Origin: Verrucomicrobia bacterium Tous-C9LFEB
GTDB lineage: Bacteria; Verrucomicrobiota; Verrucomicrobiia; Methylacidiphilales; UBA1321
Direction: 5' to 3'
Assembly (NCBI GenBank): GCA_002304345.1
Contig: NEUU01000018.1
Location: forward strand, 19,932-83,931
DNA: 64,000 nt
The notes below the pieces were generated by a model that worked only from the letters and a program-made list of their open reading frames with translations, did not search any database and was not told the origin of the DNA. Both the position numbers and the translations under genes were made by a program. How positions within the stretch are numbered: position 1 is the first letter of the stretch; each line of letters starts with the position of its first letter. This document shows, piece after piece, positions 54,538 through 63,617 of the stretch.

Positions 54538-55316
54538 GCTTGAAAGATAGTCCCGATTTGTTGACCTTGGCAAATTTTTAGCAGCACATTGGGGGTGCGG
54601 CCATTGGCGATTTGCATCGTAATGCCCCGGGAGGTCGTGAGTTTCGCGGCCTTGATCTTGGAGATCATGCCGCCGACGGAGGTCTGGCTGAGGGTGACTC
54701 CGGCGAGGGCTTCGATCTTGGCGTCGATGGTTTCCACGAGGGGCAGAACTTTGCCGGTGCCGTCGGAATGTTCGGCGAGGCCGTTGATGTTGGAGAGGAT
54801 GATGAGGCGGTCGGCTTCAACCATGACGGCGACGTGGGCGGAGAGTTGGTCGTTGTCGCCGAACTTCAATTCCTGATGCGAAACGACGTCATTTTCGTTG
54901 ATGATGGGAACGCAGTTTTTCAGCGCGAGGAGGTAGCCGAGGGTCTTTTGCGCGTTGGCGTAGAGCGAGCGGCTGTCGAGGTCGAGGTAGGTGAGGAGCA
55001 TTTGCGCGACGTGCAGTTTGTGGCGGTTGAAGTGTTCCTCGTAGATGTGCATGAGCTGGGGCTGGCCGATGGCGGCGCAGGCGCGGAGTTCGCGCATGCG
55101 GGTGGGGCGCATCTTCATTTTCAGGATGCCCATGCCCGCGCCGACCGCGCCGGAGCTGACGAGGATGATTTCGTGGCCGCGCTTGACGAGCGTGGAGACT
55201 TGCCGGACGAGGTTTTGAAATTGGAGGAGGTCAAGCTGGCCCTTGGAATCGCTGAGGATTCCGGTGCCCAGTTTGATGACCCAGCGTTGGGGTTTTTTCG
55301 TCGTTTTGGTCGGCAT
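54534..55316 (-). CDS. proB: glutamate 5-kinase, short form without PUA domain
   Basis: 260 residues from the ATG at 55316. The amino acid kinase fold is seen in WVIKLGTGILSD, SSGAVGAGMGILK, INENDVVSHQELKFGDNDQL and the C-terminal VGGMISKIKAAK. It phosphorylates glutamate in the first step of proline synthesis. E. coli ProB is 367 residues with a C-terminal PUA domain; here the protein ends after the kinase domain, a form known in some bacteria. Coupled to proA by overlap. Confidence 0.93.
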   Translation of the reverse strand: MPTKTTKKPQRWVIKLGTGILSDSKGQLDLLQFQNLVRQVSTLVKRGHEIILVSSGAVGAGMGILKMKMRPTRMRELRACAAIGQPQLMHIYEEHFNRHKLHVAQMLLTYLDLDSRSLYANAQKTLGYLLALKNCVPIINENDVVSHQELKFGDNDQLSAHVAVMVEADRLIILSNINGLAEHSDGTGKVLPLVETIDAKIEALAGVTLSQTSVGGMISKIKAAKLTTSRGITMQIANGRTPNVLLKICQGQQIGTIFQA

Positions 55317-55524
55317 GGGAGTAAAAAGTAAAAGGTAAGGGTCTAGTAAAAAGGAAAAGGCCGGTGTTCGTCCAGATAAACCGTGCAGGGATAGTGGAGT
55401 CGGATTTTTTTCACACACCCCGGCGCTACGCGCCACCCCTCTTGATAGAGGGGATTTCGGCTCGCGAGATTTATCGTTGACGAGAAAACTCAGTCCGATG
55501 GTGATTGCGATTGGACTGCGCTGC

Positions 55525-55842
55525 TCAGCCCTGTCGTGGCTGGGTGAAGGCGGAGCGGACGCGGGTGAACAGCTGCCACGCGGTCATGAGTCGGGCGGGC
55601 CAGACGCCGAGGCGTTGGATAAAACCGAGGCGACCGGCGAAAACTTTGCCGACGATGGCGGCAATGGCGGAAATCAAAATGGGATGCGACCGGATGGTGC
55701 GGACGAGGCGAATGCCGGTATCGGCCAAGTGGAGCGGGCGTTCAACCTGGGCAAAGTGGTAGGCCAGTTCCTGCCGTTGCCGGTCGGACTTGGCGACCAG
55801 TTCCGCGCGATGTCGGGCGAGGGCGTCGAGTTTGGCGCTCAC
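55525..55842 (-). CDS. YqjK-like protein
   Basis: 105 residues, with a coiled-coil N-terminal half (KLDALARHRAELVAKSDRQR) and a hydrophobic stretch at about 52-70 (HPILISAIAAIVGKVFAGR). This layout matches the YqjK family encoded next to yqjD and yqjE in E. coli. The gene start overlaps the yqjE-like stop by 4 bp (ATGA), so the three genes are one operon. Function unknown, envelope-associated. Confidence 0.7.
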   Translation of the reverse strand: MSAKLDALARHRAELVAKSDRQRQELAYHFAQVERPLHLADTGIRLVRTIRSHPILISAIAAIVGKVFAGRLGFIQRLGVWPARLMTAWQLFTRVRSAFTQPRQG

Positions 55843-56246
55843 GGGATGCTCTTGCGCAGGCTGTCGCGGTCTTTGGCCAGTTCGGAAAGTGTGGCGGCGA
55901 AAAGACGCGGTTTATTGCGGATTTTATTGCGGAGGACGAAGATGAGGCAGACGCCGCTGGCGAGATAGGCCGCGGTGACGCCGCCAAAAACGGCCATCCG
56001 GTAGGGAGTATCCCAGGCCAGCGCCACAATGAGCAGGCTGACCAGGAGTACTCCCACGCAGAGACAGAATACACAGGCGACGCCGAGAAGAAGAAGTTCT
56101 TCCAGGCGTTCACGCTCTTCCTCGATTTCGGTGGTGGCGATTTCAAAGCGGGTGTAGAGGCTGCTGACAAAAGTCAGCAGTAACGCCTTGAAGGATTCCG
56201 CGATACCGGGAGCCGGGGTGGAGCGAGGCTCCTGTGATTCGGACAT
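55839..56246 (-). CDS. YqjE-like holin-family III membrane protein
   Basis: 135 residues, two membrane segments (about 49-70 and 76-99), an N-terminal amphipathic helix (SFKALLLTFVSSLYTRFEIA) and an acidic run (TEIEEERERLEEL). It corresponds to YqjE (phage holin superfamily III) of the yqjC-D-E-K cluster. Role in membrane or stress physiology, not known in detail. Follows the DUF883 gene by 18 bp. Confidence 0.78.
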   Translation of the reverse strand: MSESQEPRSTPAPGIAESFKALLLTFVSSLYTRFEIATTEIEEERERLEELLLLGVACVFCLCVGVLLVSLLIVALAWDTPYRMAVFGGVTAAYLASGVCLIFVLRNKIRNKPRLFAATLSELAKDRDSLRKSIP

Positions 56247-56264
56247 GGCCTTGATCTCTCGATA

Positions 56265-56573
56265 TTAGCGGCGGCTAACGAGCACGCCCACCAGGAATCC
56301 CAAACCGGCGGCAATGCCGACGGCCTGCCACGGATTGGCGCGGACGTAGGTATCGGTCGCTTCGGCGGCTTCCTTGGTCTTGTCGATGACGATCGCTTCG
56401 GCTTGGGCGAGCTTGGCCTTGGCTTCACGAAGGTTTTCTTCGATGCGTTGACGCACGACGGTGGATTTTTCACCCACGGTGGCGGCGGTGGCTTTGAGGA
56501 GCTCCTCGGCGTCCTGGACAACTACCTTGAAATCGGTGATCAACTTATCGCGGCTGACAGTATTAGCGCTCAT
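56265..56573 (-). CDS. DUF883 protein (YqjD/ElaB-like)
   Basis: 102 residues: long amphipathic, coiled-coil like N-terminal part (DFKVVVQDAEELLKATAATV) and a C-terminal membrane anchor VRANPWQAVGIAAGLGFLVG followed by VLVSRR. This is the ElaB/YqjD pattern; in E. coli these inner-membrane anchored proteins bind ribosomes in stationary phase. First gene of the yqjD-yqjE-yqjK-like operon. Confidence 0.88.
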   Translation of the reverse strand: MSANTVSRDKLITDFKVVVQDAEELLKATAATVGEKSTVVRQRIEENLREAKAKLAQAEAIVIDKTKEAAEATDTYVRANPWQAVGIAAGLGFLVGVLVSRR

Positions 56574-56765
56574 GATTTTGGAATTTCCTTTCGTGTTTAC
56601 TTAAGACTATGCCTCTTCGACTCTATTAATCAAGAAGTTAGCGTTAAATTTCCTGAAAGAGCGATATGATGGCGCGGCCTCTTGTGAAGAGAACGGATGG
56701 GGCAAACGGACGTGCAAAATTTTTAAGCTGTCGCTTTGACGAGCGGCGTTTACCGTGGGGTCGTC

Positions 56766-57278
56766 ATGCTCACCGACGGCACGGTTTTCACGCATTCGCA
56801 TTCGGTCTTCGCTGAATTTGACCAGCGACGGGAAAAACTTTACCCTCTGCCCGTGTCGCACAAAACCAAACGAACGGTCACGCTGGGTCTGGAAGTCATC
56901 GAGGCGGCGAAGGAACGGGGCATGCCGCTGGCGGAGTACATCACGCGGTTGCATCATCATCAACGTTCGGCGCGGGTCGCTTTCGTGGCGAGTATCTTTC
57001 GCGGGTTCGCCCTGCTGGAGATGGCGCGGGTGCCGATCGATCCGGCCTACTTCGAACTGGTGGAGGGTTGCCTCGGTGCCGAGGAGGGGATGAATTTCCG
57101 GATCAAGGCGAGCAGTGGCGAAGACTATGCGTTGCCGAAAGCGGCGGCGGCTTTGCTGGGTGCGGACACGCGCACTTCGGCGGTGGAGGCGGTGCTCCTG
57201 GCGTCGCAACGGGCGCAAGTCTTGCACGAGGGTTTCATCGAAGCCGCGCGTTTGCTGGAGGCGACGTATTTTCGCTAA
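56766..57278 (+). CDS. protein of unknown function
   Basis: 170 residues from the ATG at 56766, with GGGG 7 bp upstream; a TTG ten codons earlier is possible. Mixed alpha/beta, no membrane segment or signal. It starts MLTDGTVFTHSHSVFAEFDQ and has a helical middle (VIEAAKERGMPLAEYITRLH) and an alanine-rich C-terminal half. No family recognised. It precedes two tandem small membrane protein genes on the same strand, 73 bp away. Confidence 0.5.
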   Translation: MLTDGTVFTHSHSVFAEFDQRREKLYPLPVSHKTKRTVTLGLEVIEAAKERGMPLAEYITRLHHHQRSARVAFVASIFRGFALLEMARVPIDPAYFELVEGCLGAEEGMNFRIKASSGEDYALPKAAAALLGADTRTSAVEAVLLASQRAQVLHEGFIEAARLLEATYFR

Positions 57279-57351
57279 CGCGGTTGCTGCCTGATGTTTG
57301 GTTCAGGCCCCTTGACATCGCCGATGGAATTTGCGAAACCAGCCCACCAAC

Positions 57352-57633
57352 ATGACACGATTCCAATTCAATATCGCCATGACGAGCTGCGGTCTGAGTC
57401 TCGTCCTGGTTTTGCTCATCATTGTCTTCGGTCAAATGAATCGCTCGCTCGAGAAGACCGTTTACGAGCAACAGGCCGCGATCAACCGGGGCGCGCAGTC
57501 GCAGCAGATCGGCCGCAATCTCCTGACGGACATGGGCCAGTCGGCCCTGCGTGATGCGAAGATGCGCGAATTGCTGAACCGCAACGGCTACACAATCAAT
57601 CAAGGCGCCGCCGCCGAGGGAGGAAACCGATAA
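57352..57633 (+). CDS. small membrane coiled-coil protein A of a tandem pair
   Basis: 93 residues from the ATG at 57352. One membrane helix near the N-terminus (about 8-27, IAMTSCGLSLVLVLLIIVFG) followed by a Gln-rich helical stretch (RSLEKTVYEQQAAINRGAQS) and MGQSALRDAKMRELLNRNGY. The next gene starts in its stop codon (TAATG), so the two are translationally coupled. The gene pair shares layout and a similar tail (A..DAK...L...GY/YKI), suggesting paralogy. Function unknown. Confidence 0.6.
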   Translation: MTRFQFNIAMTSCGLSLVLVLLIIVFGQMNRSLEKTVYEQQAAINRGAQSQQIGRNLLTDMGQSALRDAKMRELLNRNGYTINQGAAAEGGNR

Positions 57634-57944
57634 TGATTCACGAAGAACCGAATGAGAATGGGCAGTTTCATATCAGCCCGTTTTGGCCGCTGGTGTTGGT
57701 GAGTGCGGCGTTTGTGATTTTGGAAGCATACCAGTTCACACTGATTTTCACGCAGCGCATGGGTTTGCAACGGCAGATCCAGCAGCAGTCGGAAGTCGTG
57801 ACGCGGGCGAACCAGACGCAGAACGAACTGCAGCGCGTGGTGATGGAATTGCTGGCATTGGCCGATACGGGCAATGCGGATGCGAAGGCCATCGTGGCGA
57901 AGTACAAGATTTCCAACTCGGCCCCCGCAGCTCCGGTTAAATAG
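57633..57944 (+). CDS. small membrane coiled-coil protein B of a tandem pair
   Basis: 103 residues starting in the stop codon of the previous gene. N-terminal cytoplasmic tail of about 18 residues, one membrane helix (about 19-38, PLVLVSAAFVILEAYQFTLI), then LQRQIQQQSEVVTRANQTQN, a likely coiled coil, and LADTGNADAKAIVAKYKIS. The likely partner is the upstream paralog; together they could form a heteromeric membrane complex. Unknown function. A bidirectional terminator follows. Confidence 0.6.
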   Translation: MIHEEPNENGQFHISPFWPLVLVSAAFVILEAYQFTLIFTQRMGLQRQIQQQSEVVTRANQTQNELQRVVMELLALADTGNADAKAIVAKYKISNSAPAAPVK

Positions 57945-57962
57945 ACCGGTCGAGGTTTCCAT

Positions 57963-57996
57963 AAAAAAAGGCGGCACTCCGGTGCCGCCTTTTTTG
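57963..57996. terminator. bidirectional terminator
   Basis: AAAAAAAGGCGGCACTCC followed by GGTGCCGCCTTTTTT: strong GC stem with A and T runs on both sides, between convergent genes. Confidence 0.88.
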
Positions 57997-58009
57997 TGGA
58001 GTTAACTCG

Positions 58010-59089
58010 CTACTCTTTCAGCATGGCCACGATTTTCGTGAGCGTGTCCTGATTGGTGTAGAGATTCTTTGTGAATCCGATGGCGAGTCGTGACTCGATA
58101 TCGGCAAAGCCCTTGGCGCCACCATAGCCGCCATGGCCGAACTCGGTGAAGCGGTTGTGGGGATCGGCTGGATTGGCGCTCAGCTTGTAACCGAGGCCCC
58201 AATCTTTTTCGTAATCGCCCTCGGGATGATCCGGCTGTTGCGGTTGCGTGGCGAGTTTCACGCGGGACGGCGGGAGCAGTTCCACGCCGTCGATGCCACC
58301 GGGCAAGACTGCGGCGTAGTGGCGGGCGAGTGAGCGGGCATTCATGATGCCGCTGCTGGCGGGAAGACAGGCGTGGCGCAGGTCGTCGCGATTCATGATG
58401 GCATAGAGCGGTCCCATCCACGCGGGGATGGATTCGAGACCGTTCGCGGGAGGGGTGGGCTCGGTAGCGCCGGGTTCTTCGAGAATCGCAATGGGTGTTT
58501 TGACTTCAGTCGGCAGGCCAATGTAGAGACCCGTCGCGCGAAGTGGACGGCTGATTTTTTCTTCCAGCAATGACTCGAACGTGGCATGGCCGGTGACGCG
58601 ACGAGCGACTTCGCCGACGATCCAGCCGAAGGTCATGGCATGGTATTCGATGCGCGTGCCGGGTTTCCACGAGGGCGTTTGCGCGGCCATGGCGCGGCAC
58701 ATGTAATTCCAGTCGCAGAGTTCCGCGAAACCGATGCCGCTTGGAACGTGGGGCAGTCCGCTGGAGTGAATGAGCGCCTGCCGCAGGGTGATGTCTTCCT
58801 TGCCATTGGCGGCGAATTCGGGCCAGACCTTGGCAATCGGTGTGTCGTAGGTGAGGTCGCCGCGTTCGACAATCTGGTGCACCAGCGTGGAGGTGATGCC
58901 CTTGCTGACGGAAAAAACGGGGAAGAGCGTGTCTGCCGTGACGGGCTGTTTGGCGACGGAATCGGTGACGCCGGAGGCGACGTCGACGATCAACTTGCCG
59001 TCGCGGTAGGCGACGAATTGCACGCCGCGTTCGACACCGGTGGCGGTGCGTTCATCGAGGAAGGATTGGATGCGTTGCTGGAGGAACAT
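58010..59089 (-). CDS. serine hydrolase, beta-lactamase/esterase family (class C-like)
   Basis: 359 residues without an obvious signal peptide. The SxxK catalytic motif is S60-V-S-K63 (FPVFSVSKGITS); a Tyr motif region is RIEYHAMTFGWIVGE and a C-terminal FGHGGYGGAKG replaces the KTG box. Such proteins (EstB, PBP-like) hydrolyse esters or amides; many are not true beta-lactamases. Substrate unknown. It lies 5 bp downstream of the next gene on the same strand, so co-transcription is likely. Confidence 0.78.
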   Translation of the reverse strand: MFLQQRIQSFLDERTATGVERGVQFVAYRDGKLIVDVASGVTDSVAKQPVTADTLFPVFSVSKGITSTLVHQIVERGDLTYDTPIAKVWPEFAANGKEDITLRQALIHSSGLPHVPSGIGFAELCDWNYMCRAMAAQTPSWKPGTRIEYHAMTFGWIVGEVARRVTGHATFESLLEEKISRPLRATGLYIGLPTEVKTPIAILEEPGATEPTPPANGLESIPAWMGPLYAIMNRDDLRHACLPASSGIMNARSLARHYAAVLPGGIDGVELLPPSRVKLATQPQQPDHPEGDYEKDWGLGYKLSANPADPHNRFTEFGHGGYGGAKGFADIESRLAIGFTKNLYTNQDTLTKIVAMLKE

Positions 59090-59094
59090 GGGGA

Positions 59095-60687
59095 TCAGGG
59101 GGTGGATTTGGCGAAGACGCGGAAGAAGATGTTTTCCGTGCGGGCGAGGTATTGCGCGAGCACGAGGGGATAGTCGCGACGGTAGTGCGAAGCGGCGACG
59201 GTGAGGTGGATGCCTTGCGGACAGCGCCAGAGGGATGGCGCGCGGGAGAGGGATTCCACGTTGCCACGAATGGACAGGAGCGGGGTGAACATGCCGAACG
59301 CGAAAATCAGGGCGATGATCGTGCGCGAAGCGGGGGTGCGAATTTGCGGCAAGGCCAGAACGAGCAGGAGCGACAGCGCGAAGAGTGCGGGGAGCGAGGC
59401 GCGCATGACGAGGTCATTGTAGAAGCCGTAGCGGAACAGCATCAGACCGAGGAGAAAAAGCGTGCTGACGAGCAGGACGCGGCGTTCGCGGGGGACGAGG
59501 GCGTGACGATTGGCGGTGAGGACCATCGCGAGCAAACCGAATTCCAATGCGGCGCAGATCACGTAGTCCTGCAAGGCGGCGCTCCATTCGCTGGGTTGAG
59601 TGGGTGGTTTCGCGGCGAAGAAGAAGCCGTTGGCCGGAGTCGTGGCGGGTTGCGGCACGCCGAATTGATCGGACGGAATTTCCGGATAATGCGCGGCGTA
59701 GAAAAGAATACCCACGATTGCGAGCGCGATGGCGGCGAGGGCGGGCACGCGGTCCCAGCGGGTGCGGGGAGCGGCCTCGGGCATCGGGGCGGTGCGCATG
59801 TGGCGGATGACCCAGACGAAGGGGAGCGCGCCCATGGCGACGAAGGGGGACCAGAACAGAAGGAGGGCGATGAGGAACCATTCGACGCCGAAATGGCAGT
59901 CGCGCCAATAGACGTGCAGCAGCAGGGCGGTGGCCAGCCACGCGGCGAACGTGTGTTGGGGGGACCAGAATATGCCGGTGAGATGCGAGGGCAATTGCCA
60001 CGCGGCGGTCCACCAATCGATGTGAGTTTGGTGCAGGAGAAAATCAATCCGGTGCGGGACGGGAAAATGGAGCAGGAAGCCGAGCGAGTCCATGCCGGAA
60101 AAGAACGTGAACACGCCCACGGCCAGCAACGCATGACGCGGGCAGAAGACGACCAGCCAGAGCGAGACGAGCCAGGCACCGAGCAGGGTGGTGGCGAACA
60201 GGGCGTGATTCGCGGCTGCCCAGCCGAAGGCTTTGCCGACGACGGCCGCGGGAAGATAATAGGCGACGTTGTAGACGAGCGCGGCGCGTCCGCCGGGCAG
60301 GGAGTAGATGACGGGCCAGGGTTGCGAGGTGAGGTCGTAGAGCACGGCGTGATGTTTCACCCAGTCGATGTTGCCGGGACCGTAACCGCCCACGCCGGAG
60401 ATGAGAGTGATCGCGGAGAGAGGCAGCAGGGAGAACAACAGGGTGTGCCACGGCACAAGGGCATCCACGCGTACGCCAGTGAGATTGGGGGTGGCGAGAA
60501 TTCGTTTTGCGAGAATGCCGAAGGCCGTCACGGTGAGAGCGGTCAGCGCGAGCGCCCACGGCCACCAGAGCCAGCCCGCGAGGAACACGAGCACGGGCAG
60601 GGTCAAATAGCCGAGAGTGAGCAGCGAAAGGGCAACAGCAAGTCGTTGGGCGGAAAACATGGTGTGAACCGAAATAGTGAAAGTCAT
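59095..60687 (-). CDS. large polytopic membrane protein, possible GT-C-type glycosyltransferase
   Basis: 530 residues from the ATG at 60687; ATG 60660 is an alternative. About 12 membrane segments. An early extracellular loop (GVGGYGPGNIDWVKHHAVLY) with acidic and histidine residues, and PAAVVGKAFGWAAANHALFA, recall GT-C/PMT-like proteins that use lipid-linked sugars, but the diagnostic DD/DE motif of that superfamily is not clear. I would not assign more. It is followed by the serine hydrolase gene 5 bp later. Confidence 0.6.
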   Translation of the reverse strand: MTFTISVHTMFSAQRLAVALSLLTLGYLTLPVLVFLAGWLWWPWALALTALTVTAFGILAKRILATPNLTGVRVDALVPWHTLLFSLLPLSAITLISGVGGYGPGNIDWVKHHAVLYDLTSQPWPVIYSLPGGRAALVYNVAYYLPAAVVGKAFGWAAANHALFATTLLGAWLVSLWLVVFCPRHALLAVGVFTFFSGMDSLGFLLHFPVPHRIDFLLHQTHIDWWTAAWQLPSHLTGIFWSPQHTFAAWLATALLLHVYWRDCHFGVEWFLIALLLFWSPFVAMGALPFVWVIRHMRTAPMPEAAPRTRWDRVPALAAIALAIVGILFYAAHYPEIPSDQFGVPQPATTPANGFFFAAKPPTQPSEWSAALQDYVICAALEFGLLAMVLTANRHALVPRERRVLLVSTLFLLGLMLFRYGFYNDLVMRASLPALFALSLLLVLALPQIRTPASRTIIALIFAFGMFTPLLSIRGNVESLSRAPSLWRCPQGIHLTVAASHYRRDYPLVLAQYLARTENIFFRVFAKSTP

Positions 60688-60786
60688 CCTGATGATGCGC
60701 AACGGGTCTCAAAAGTAAATACGGCGCGAGAGGATGAAGGCGAATTCATGTGGCGTTCATTGTGCTGGCCCGGTGAGGAGGCTACA

Positions 60787-61263
60787 GTGATTTCCATGAT
60801 CCTTCACCGGCTGGAATGCGAGCAGATTGTGAGGGCAACGCTGGACCAATGCTGGGAGTTCTTTTCTTCGCCGAAGAATCTGGCGGTGATTACGCCGCCC
60901 GATCTTGATTTCGTCGTGCTCACCGATCTGCCGGAAAAAGTGTACGCGGGGTTATTCATCGAGTATCGCGTGAGGCCGTTGCTTGGAATTCCGGTCACGT
61001 GGGTCACCGAGATTACACAGGCCCGCGCGCCGCTTTATTTCTGCGACGAGCAACGGCACGGTCCCTACCGGATCTGGCATCACGAACATTTCTTCGAGGA
61101 GCTGGACGGGGGGAAGATCCGTCTGCGGGATTGCGTGCACTATGCGCTGCCATTCTCGCCACTGAGTGATCTCGTGCATCCGCTGCTGGTGACGCCGCGA
61201 CTGAAAACGATATTCGATTTCCGGCGGGCGAAGATCGCGGAGATTTTCGGTGTAGGCGATTGA
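60787..61263 (+). CDS. SRPBCC (polyketide cyclase/START-like) ligand-binding protein
   Basis: 158 residues from the GTG at 60787, chosen for GAGGAGG 5 bp upstream; an ATG lies three codons later. Helix-grip fold pattern: RATLDQCWEFFSSPKNLAVI at the start, TPPDLDFVVLTDLP, then a long central beta sheet and a C-terminal helix (LKTIFDFRRAKIAEIFG). Proteins of this type bind hydrophobic ligands; some were annotated 'cell division inhibitor'-like. A definite ligand is not known. Confidence 0.8.
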   Translation: MISMILHRLECEQIVRATLDQCWEFFSSPKNLAVITPPDLDFVVLTDLPEKVYAGLFIEYRVRPLLGIPVTWVTEITQARAPLYFCDEQRHGPYRIWHHEHFFEELDGGKIRLRDCVHYALPFSPLSDLVHPLLVTPRLKTIFDFRRAKIAEIFGVGD

Positions 61264-61403
61264 AGGGATGTCGATCTGAATCGAATCTGCTCGAGTCGGT
61301 GGTTTTGGGCGGATTCTTAAGCTTCCCTGCCAAGGCTCGGTAAGCTCGCGCCAGTGACGCTGGCTTTACATGGACAGGGGAGTTTGGTTATGCTGTCTGG
61401 CTT

Positions 61404-62375
61404 ATGGATTTTGTGAAGAAGGGCAAGCGCGTGATCGAGATCGAGATCGCCGGTTTGCGCCATGTGCAGAAGCGGCTCGATGGTGACTTTGAGAAGGCCG
61501 TGGAGCTGATGTTGGAAGTGCTGGCGGCGGGACGGAAATTCATCGTCATCGGTGTGGGCAAATCGGGCAATATCGGCCAGAAGATTGCCGCCACGCTCAC
61601 GAGCACCGGTTCCCCGACGGTCATTCTGGACGCGTCCGATGCGGTCCACGGCGATCTCGGCGTGGTAACAGAAGGCGACCTCGTGATCGCGCTCAGCAAG
61701 AGCGGCGAGACGGAGGAGATTCTCCGCCTGTTACCGCTCCTGAAGCGAGTGAATGTGAAAATGGTCTCGATGACCGGTCATCCCCGCTCGACCTTGGCGA
61801 AGCAGTCCGATGTCCATTTGAATATCGATACGCCCATGGAGGCGTGTCCGCTGAATCTCGCGCCGACTTCCAGTACGACCGCCATGCTCGCCGTGGGCGA
61901 TGCGCTGGCGATGGTAGTCCTTGAAGCGCGGGGGTTTAAGAAGGAAGATTTCGCCCGTTTCCACCCCGGCGGCCAACTGGGGCGTCATTTGCTCACCCGG
62001 GTGCAGGACGTCATGCGTCCGCTCGATCAGGTGGCCTTGCTCGGCGAAAAGGCGACCGTGAACGAGGCGTTGATGCAATGGAACGTGAAGCGCGCGGGAG
62101 CGGCCATTGTGACCGGTCCCAAGGGCAAAATCGTGGGCATTTACACCCATGGCGACTTTGTGCGCGGCTACCAGGCCGATGCGCGGGTGGGGGCCAAAAA
62201 GCTTTCGGAAGTGATGACAAAGGGTCCAATCACCGTGCGAGTTGACAAACTTGCCGTGGAAGTGCTCAATGTTTTCCAGAAACACCGCATCGATGACCTC
62301 GTTGTGGTGGATGCTCAGCAGCGTCCGGTCGGTTTGGTCGACGCGCAGGACATCGCTAAACTCAAACTGATGTAG
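61404..62375 (+). CDS. kdsD: D-arabinose 5-phosphate isomerase
   Basis: 323 residues. It converts D-ribulose 5-phosphate to D-arabinose 5-phosphate for Kdo, a core sugar of lipopolysaccharide. The SIS domain shows [40 protein letters not shown] and [20 protein letters not shown], followed by FHPGGQLGR. Two CBS domains fill the C-terminal half ([20 protein letters not shown]). Presence implies an LPS-type outer membrane. Symbol kdsD or kpsF; the type cannot be separated by sequence alone. Confidence 0.92.
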   Translation: MDFVKKGKRVIEIEIAGLRHVQKRLDGDFEKAVELMLEVLAAGRKFIVIGVGKSGNIGQKIAATLTSTGSPTVILDASDAVHGDLGVVTEGDLVIALSKSGETEEILRLLPLLKRVNVKMVSMTGHPRSTLAKQSDVHLNIDTPMEACPLNLAPTSSTTAMLAVGDALAMVVLEARGFKKEDFARFHPGGQLGRHLLTRVQDVMRPLDQVALLGEKATVNEALMQWNVKRAGAAIVTGPKGKIVGIYTHGDFVRGYQADARVGAKKLSEVMTKGPITVRVDKLAVEVLNVFQKHRIDDLVVVDAQQRPVGLVDAQDIAKLKLM

Positions 62376-62416
62376 AAGAAATAATCCAGGAACAGATAGA
62401 TAGAATTGTTTTACTT

Positions 62417-62980
62417 ATGCCGAACGCAAACGAAATAGGAAAAGGTCAGGCCATCAAATTCAACGGTGACATTTGTATGGTGCTCGAAACACAGCATCGC
62501 ACCCCGGGCAACTTGCGTGCCTTCGTTCAGGCCACGCTGCGCAGCTTGCGCACGGGCAAGTCGTTCGTGCAACGCTTCAACTCCAACGAATCGCTGGAAG
62601 TCGTCCCGATGGCGCGCAAGAAGTACGAGTTCAGCTACAAGGATAACACCGGTTACACTTTCATCGATCCGACCACGTACGAGTCGCTCACGTTGCAGGA
62701 AGAAATTCTGGGCAAGGTGAAGGATTATCTGACCGAGAACATGACGGTCGACGTCATCTTCACGGACGACAAGGTGGCCGAAGTCGAACCGCCTTCGAGT
62801 GTCATTCTCAAGATCGTGGATTCTCCGGAAGGCGTTCGTGGCGATTCCGCCAATAACGTCCAAAAGACGGCCACGCTCGAAACCGGTTTGCAGGTCCAGG
62901 TCCCGCTCTTCATCAAAGAAGGCGAAATGGTCAAGATCAGCACCGCCGACGGCAAGTACATGGGCCGCGCCAACGGTTAA
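62417..62980 (+). CDS. efp: translation elongation factor P
   Basis: 187 residues, standard length with three beta-barrel domains. Relieves ribosome stalling at polyproline. Domain I begins [20 protein letters not shown]; domains II and III are intact (SGVIL-like region: [20 protein letters not shown], ending [15 protein letters not shown]). The loop tip reads [10 protein letters not shown] (28-38), so at the place of the modified Lys34 of E. coli there is Asn32. Downstream, 42 bp after kdsD, it may be in one transcript with it. Confidence 0.93.
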   Translation: MPNANEIGKGQAIKFNGDICMVLETQHRTPGNLRAFVQATLRSLRTGKSFVQRFNSNESLEVVPMARKKYEFSYKDNTGYTFIDPTTYESLTLQEEILGKVKDYLTENMTVDVIFTDDKVAEVEPPSSVILKIVDSPEGVRGDSANNVQKTATLETGLQVQVPLFIKEGEMVKISTADGKYMGRANG

Positions 62981-62998
62981 TCCTGTTGTGTTTACATT

Positions 62999-63063
62999 CG
63001 AGTGATGCGAGTCACTCGATGCTCAGTTAATGCCCGCCAGAAGGATTCTTCTGGCGGGCATTA
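62999..63063 (+). terminator. two hairpins after efp
   Basis: A small hairpin CGAGTGATGCGAGTCACTCG (62999-63018) and a perfect 15-bp stem TAATGCCCGCCAGAA / TTCTGGCGGGCATTA (63028-63063). No U-run follows. Confidence 0.65.
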
Positions 63064-63215
63064 CTGTCTCTACTCCTTTGGGTGATCCCTTGAAAAGAGG
63101 GCTAATGCATGTACTGTAAAACTACAGAGTGCGGCCCGGGTAAAAATCGCCCCGCTGTCACTTGATTTCCTTTCAAGATGTGCGAACGGTTCTCAATATA
63201 CCCGAGCAATTCTGA

Positions 63216-63545
63216 ATGCGATCTATTATGTCACCTGTAAAGTCCTCGTTACGGAAAGATCGCCGCACTGTAACTATTAATTATTCCGATTCGACAGACT
63301 GCGCGACGGAGGAAATTCATTGGTGCCCTCAAGGGGTGACGCTCCACACGAAATGGTATTTCCGGCAGGGAGCCGAAGTGGAGCTCGGGGTAGAGATGGG
63401 ACGAAAACGGCACGCGTGCAGTGGGGTGGTCGTCGCGTGCGAGAGTCTCGATGAGCCGGGCCATTACCGAATGACCCTCTATTTTCTTGAACCGCCCTGC
63501 GAAGAAATCCAGTACGCGGCGCGATGCATTTGCGGGGCGGAGTAG
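63216..63545 (+). CDS. PilZ-like domain protein
   Basis: 109 residues from the first ATG; a second ATG four codons on is also possible. Beta-rich: VTINYSDSTDCATEEI, GVTLHTKWYFRQGAEVELGV and SGVVVACESLDEPGHYRMTL with a terminal helix region. The pattern is PilZ-like, with a RKDRR arginine-rich N-terminal stretch, but the DxSxxG motif is not clear, so c-di-GMP binding is doubtful. Ends shortly before a repeat. Confidence 0.55.
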   Translation: MRSIMSPVKSSLRKDRRTVTINYSDSTDCATEEIHWCPQGVTLHTKWYFRQGAEVELGVEMGRKRHACSGVVVACESLDEPGHYRMTLYFLEPPCEEIQYAARCICGAE

Positions 63546-63617
63546 GAATTGTTTCTCGCGGAGCCCGCCAAGATCGCAGAGGGGGGGAAGGTTGCGAACT
63601 AGGGCGAATGACAGGTG

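Noticed and set aside
59152..61263. 703-codon open frame on the plus strand
   Set aside because: Its first 1500 bases lie antisense to the membrane protein gene with charged, repetitive composition; only the last 158 codons (60787-61263) form a credible protein.
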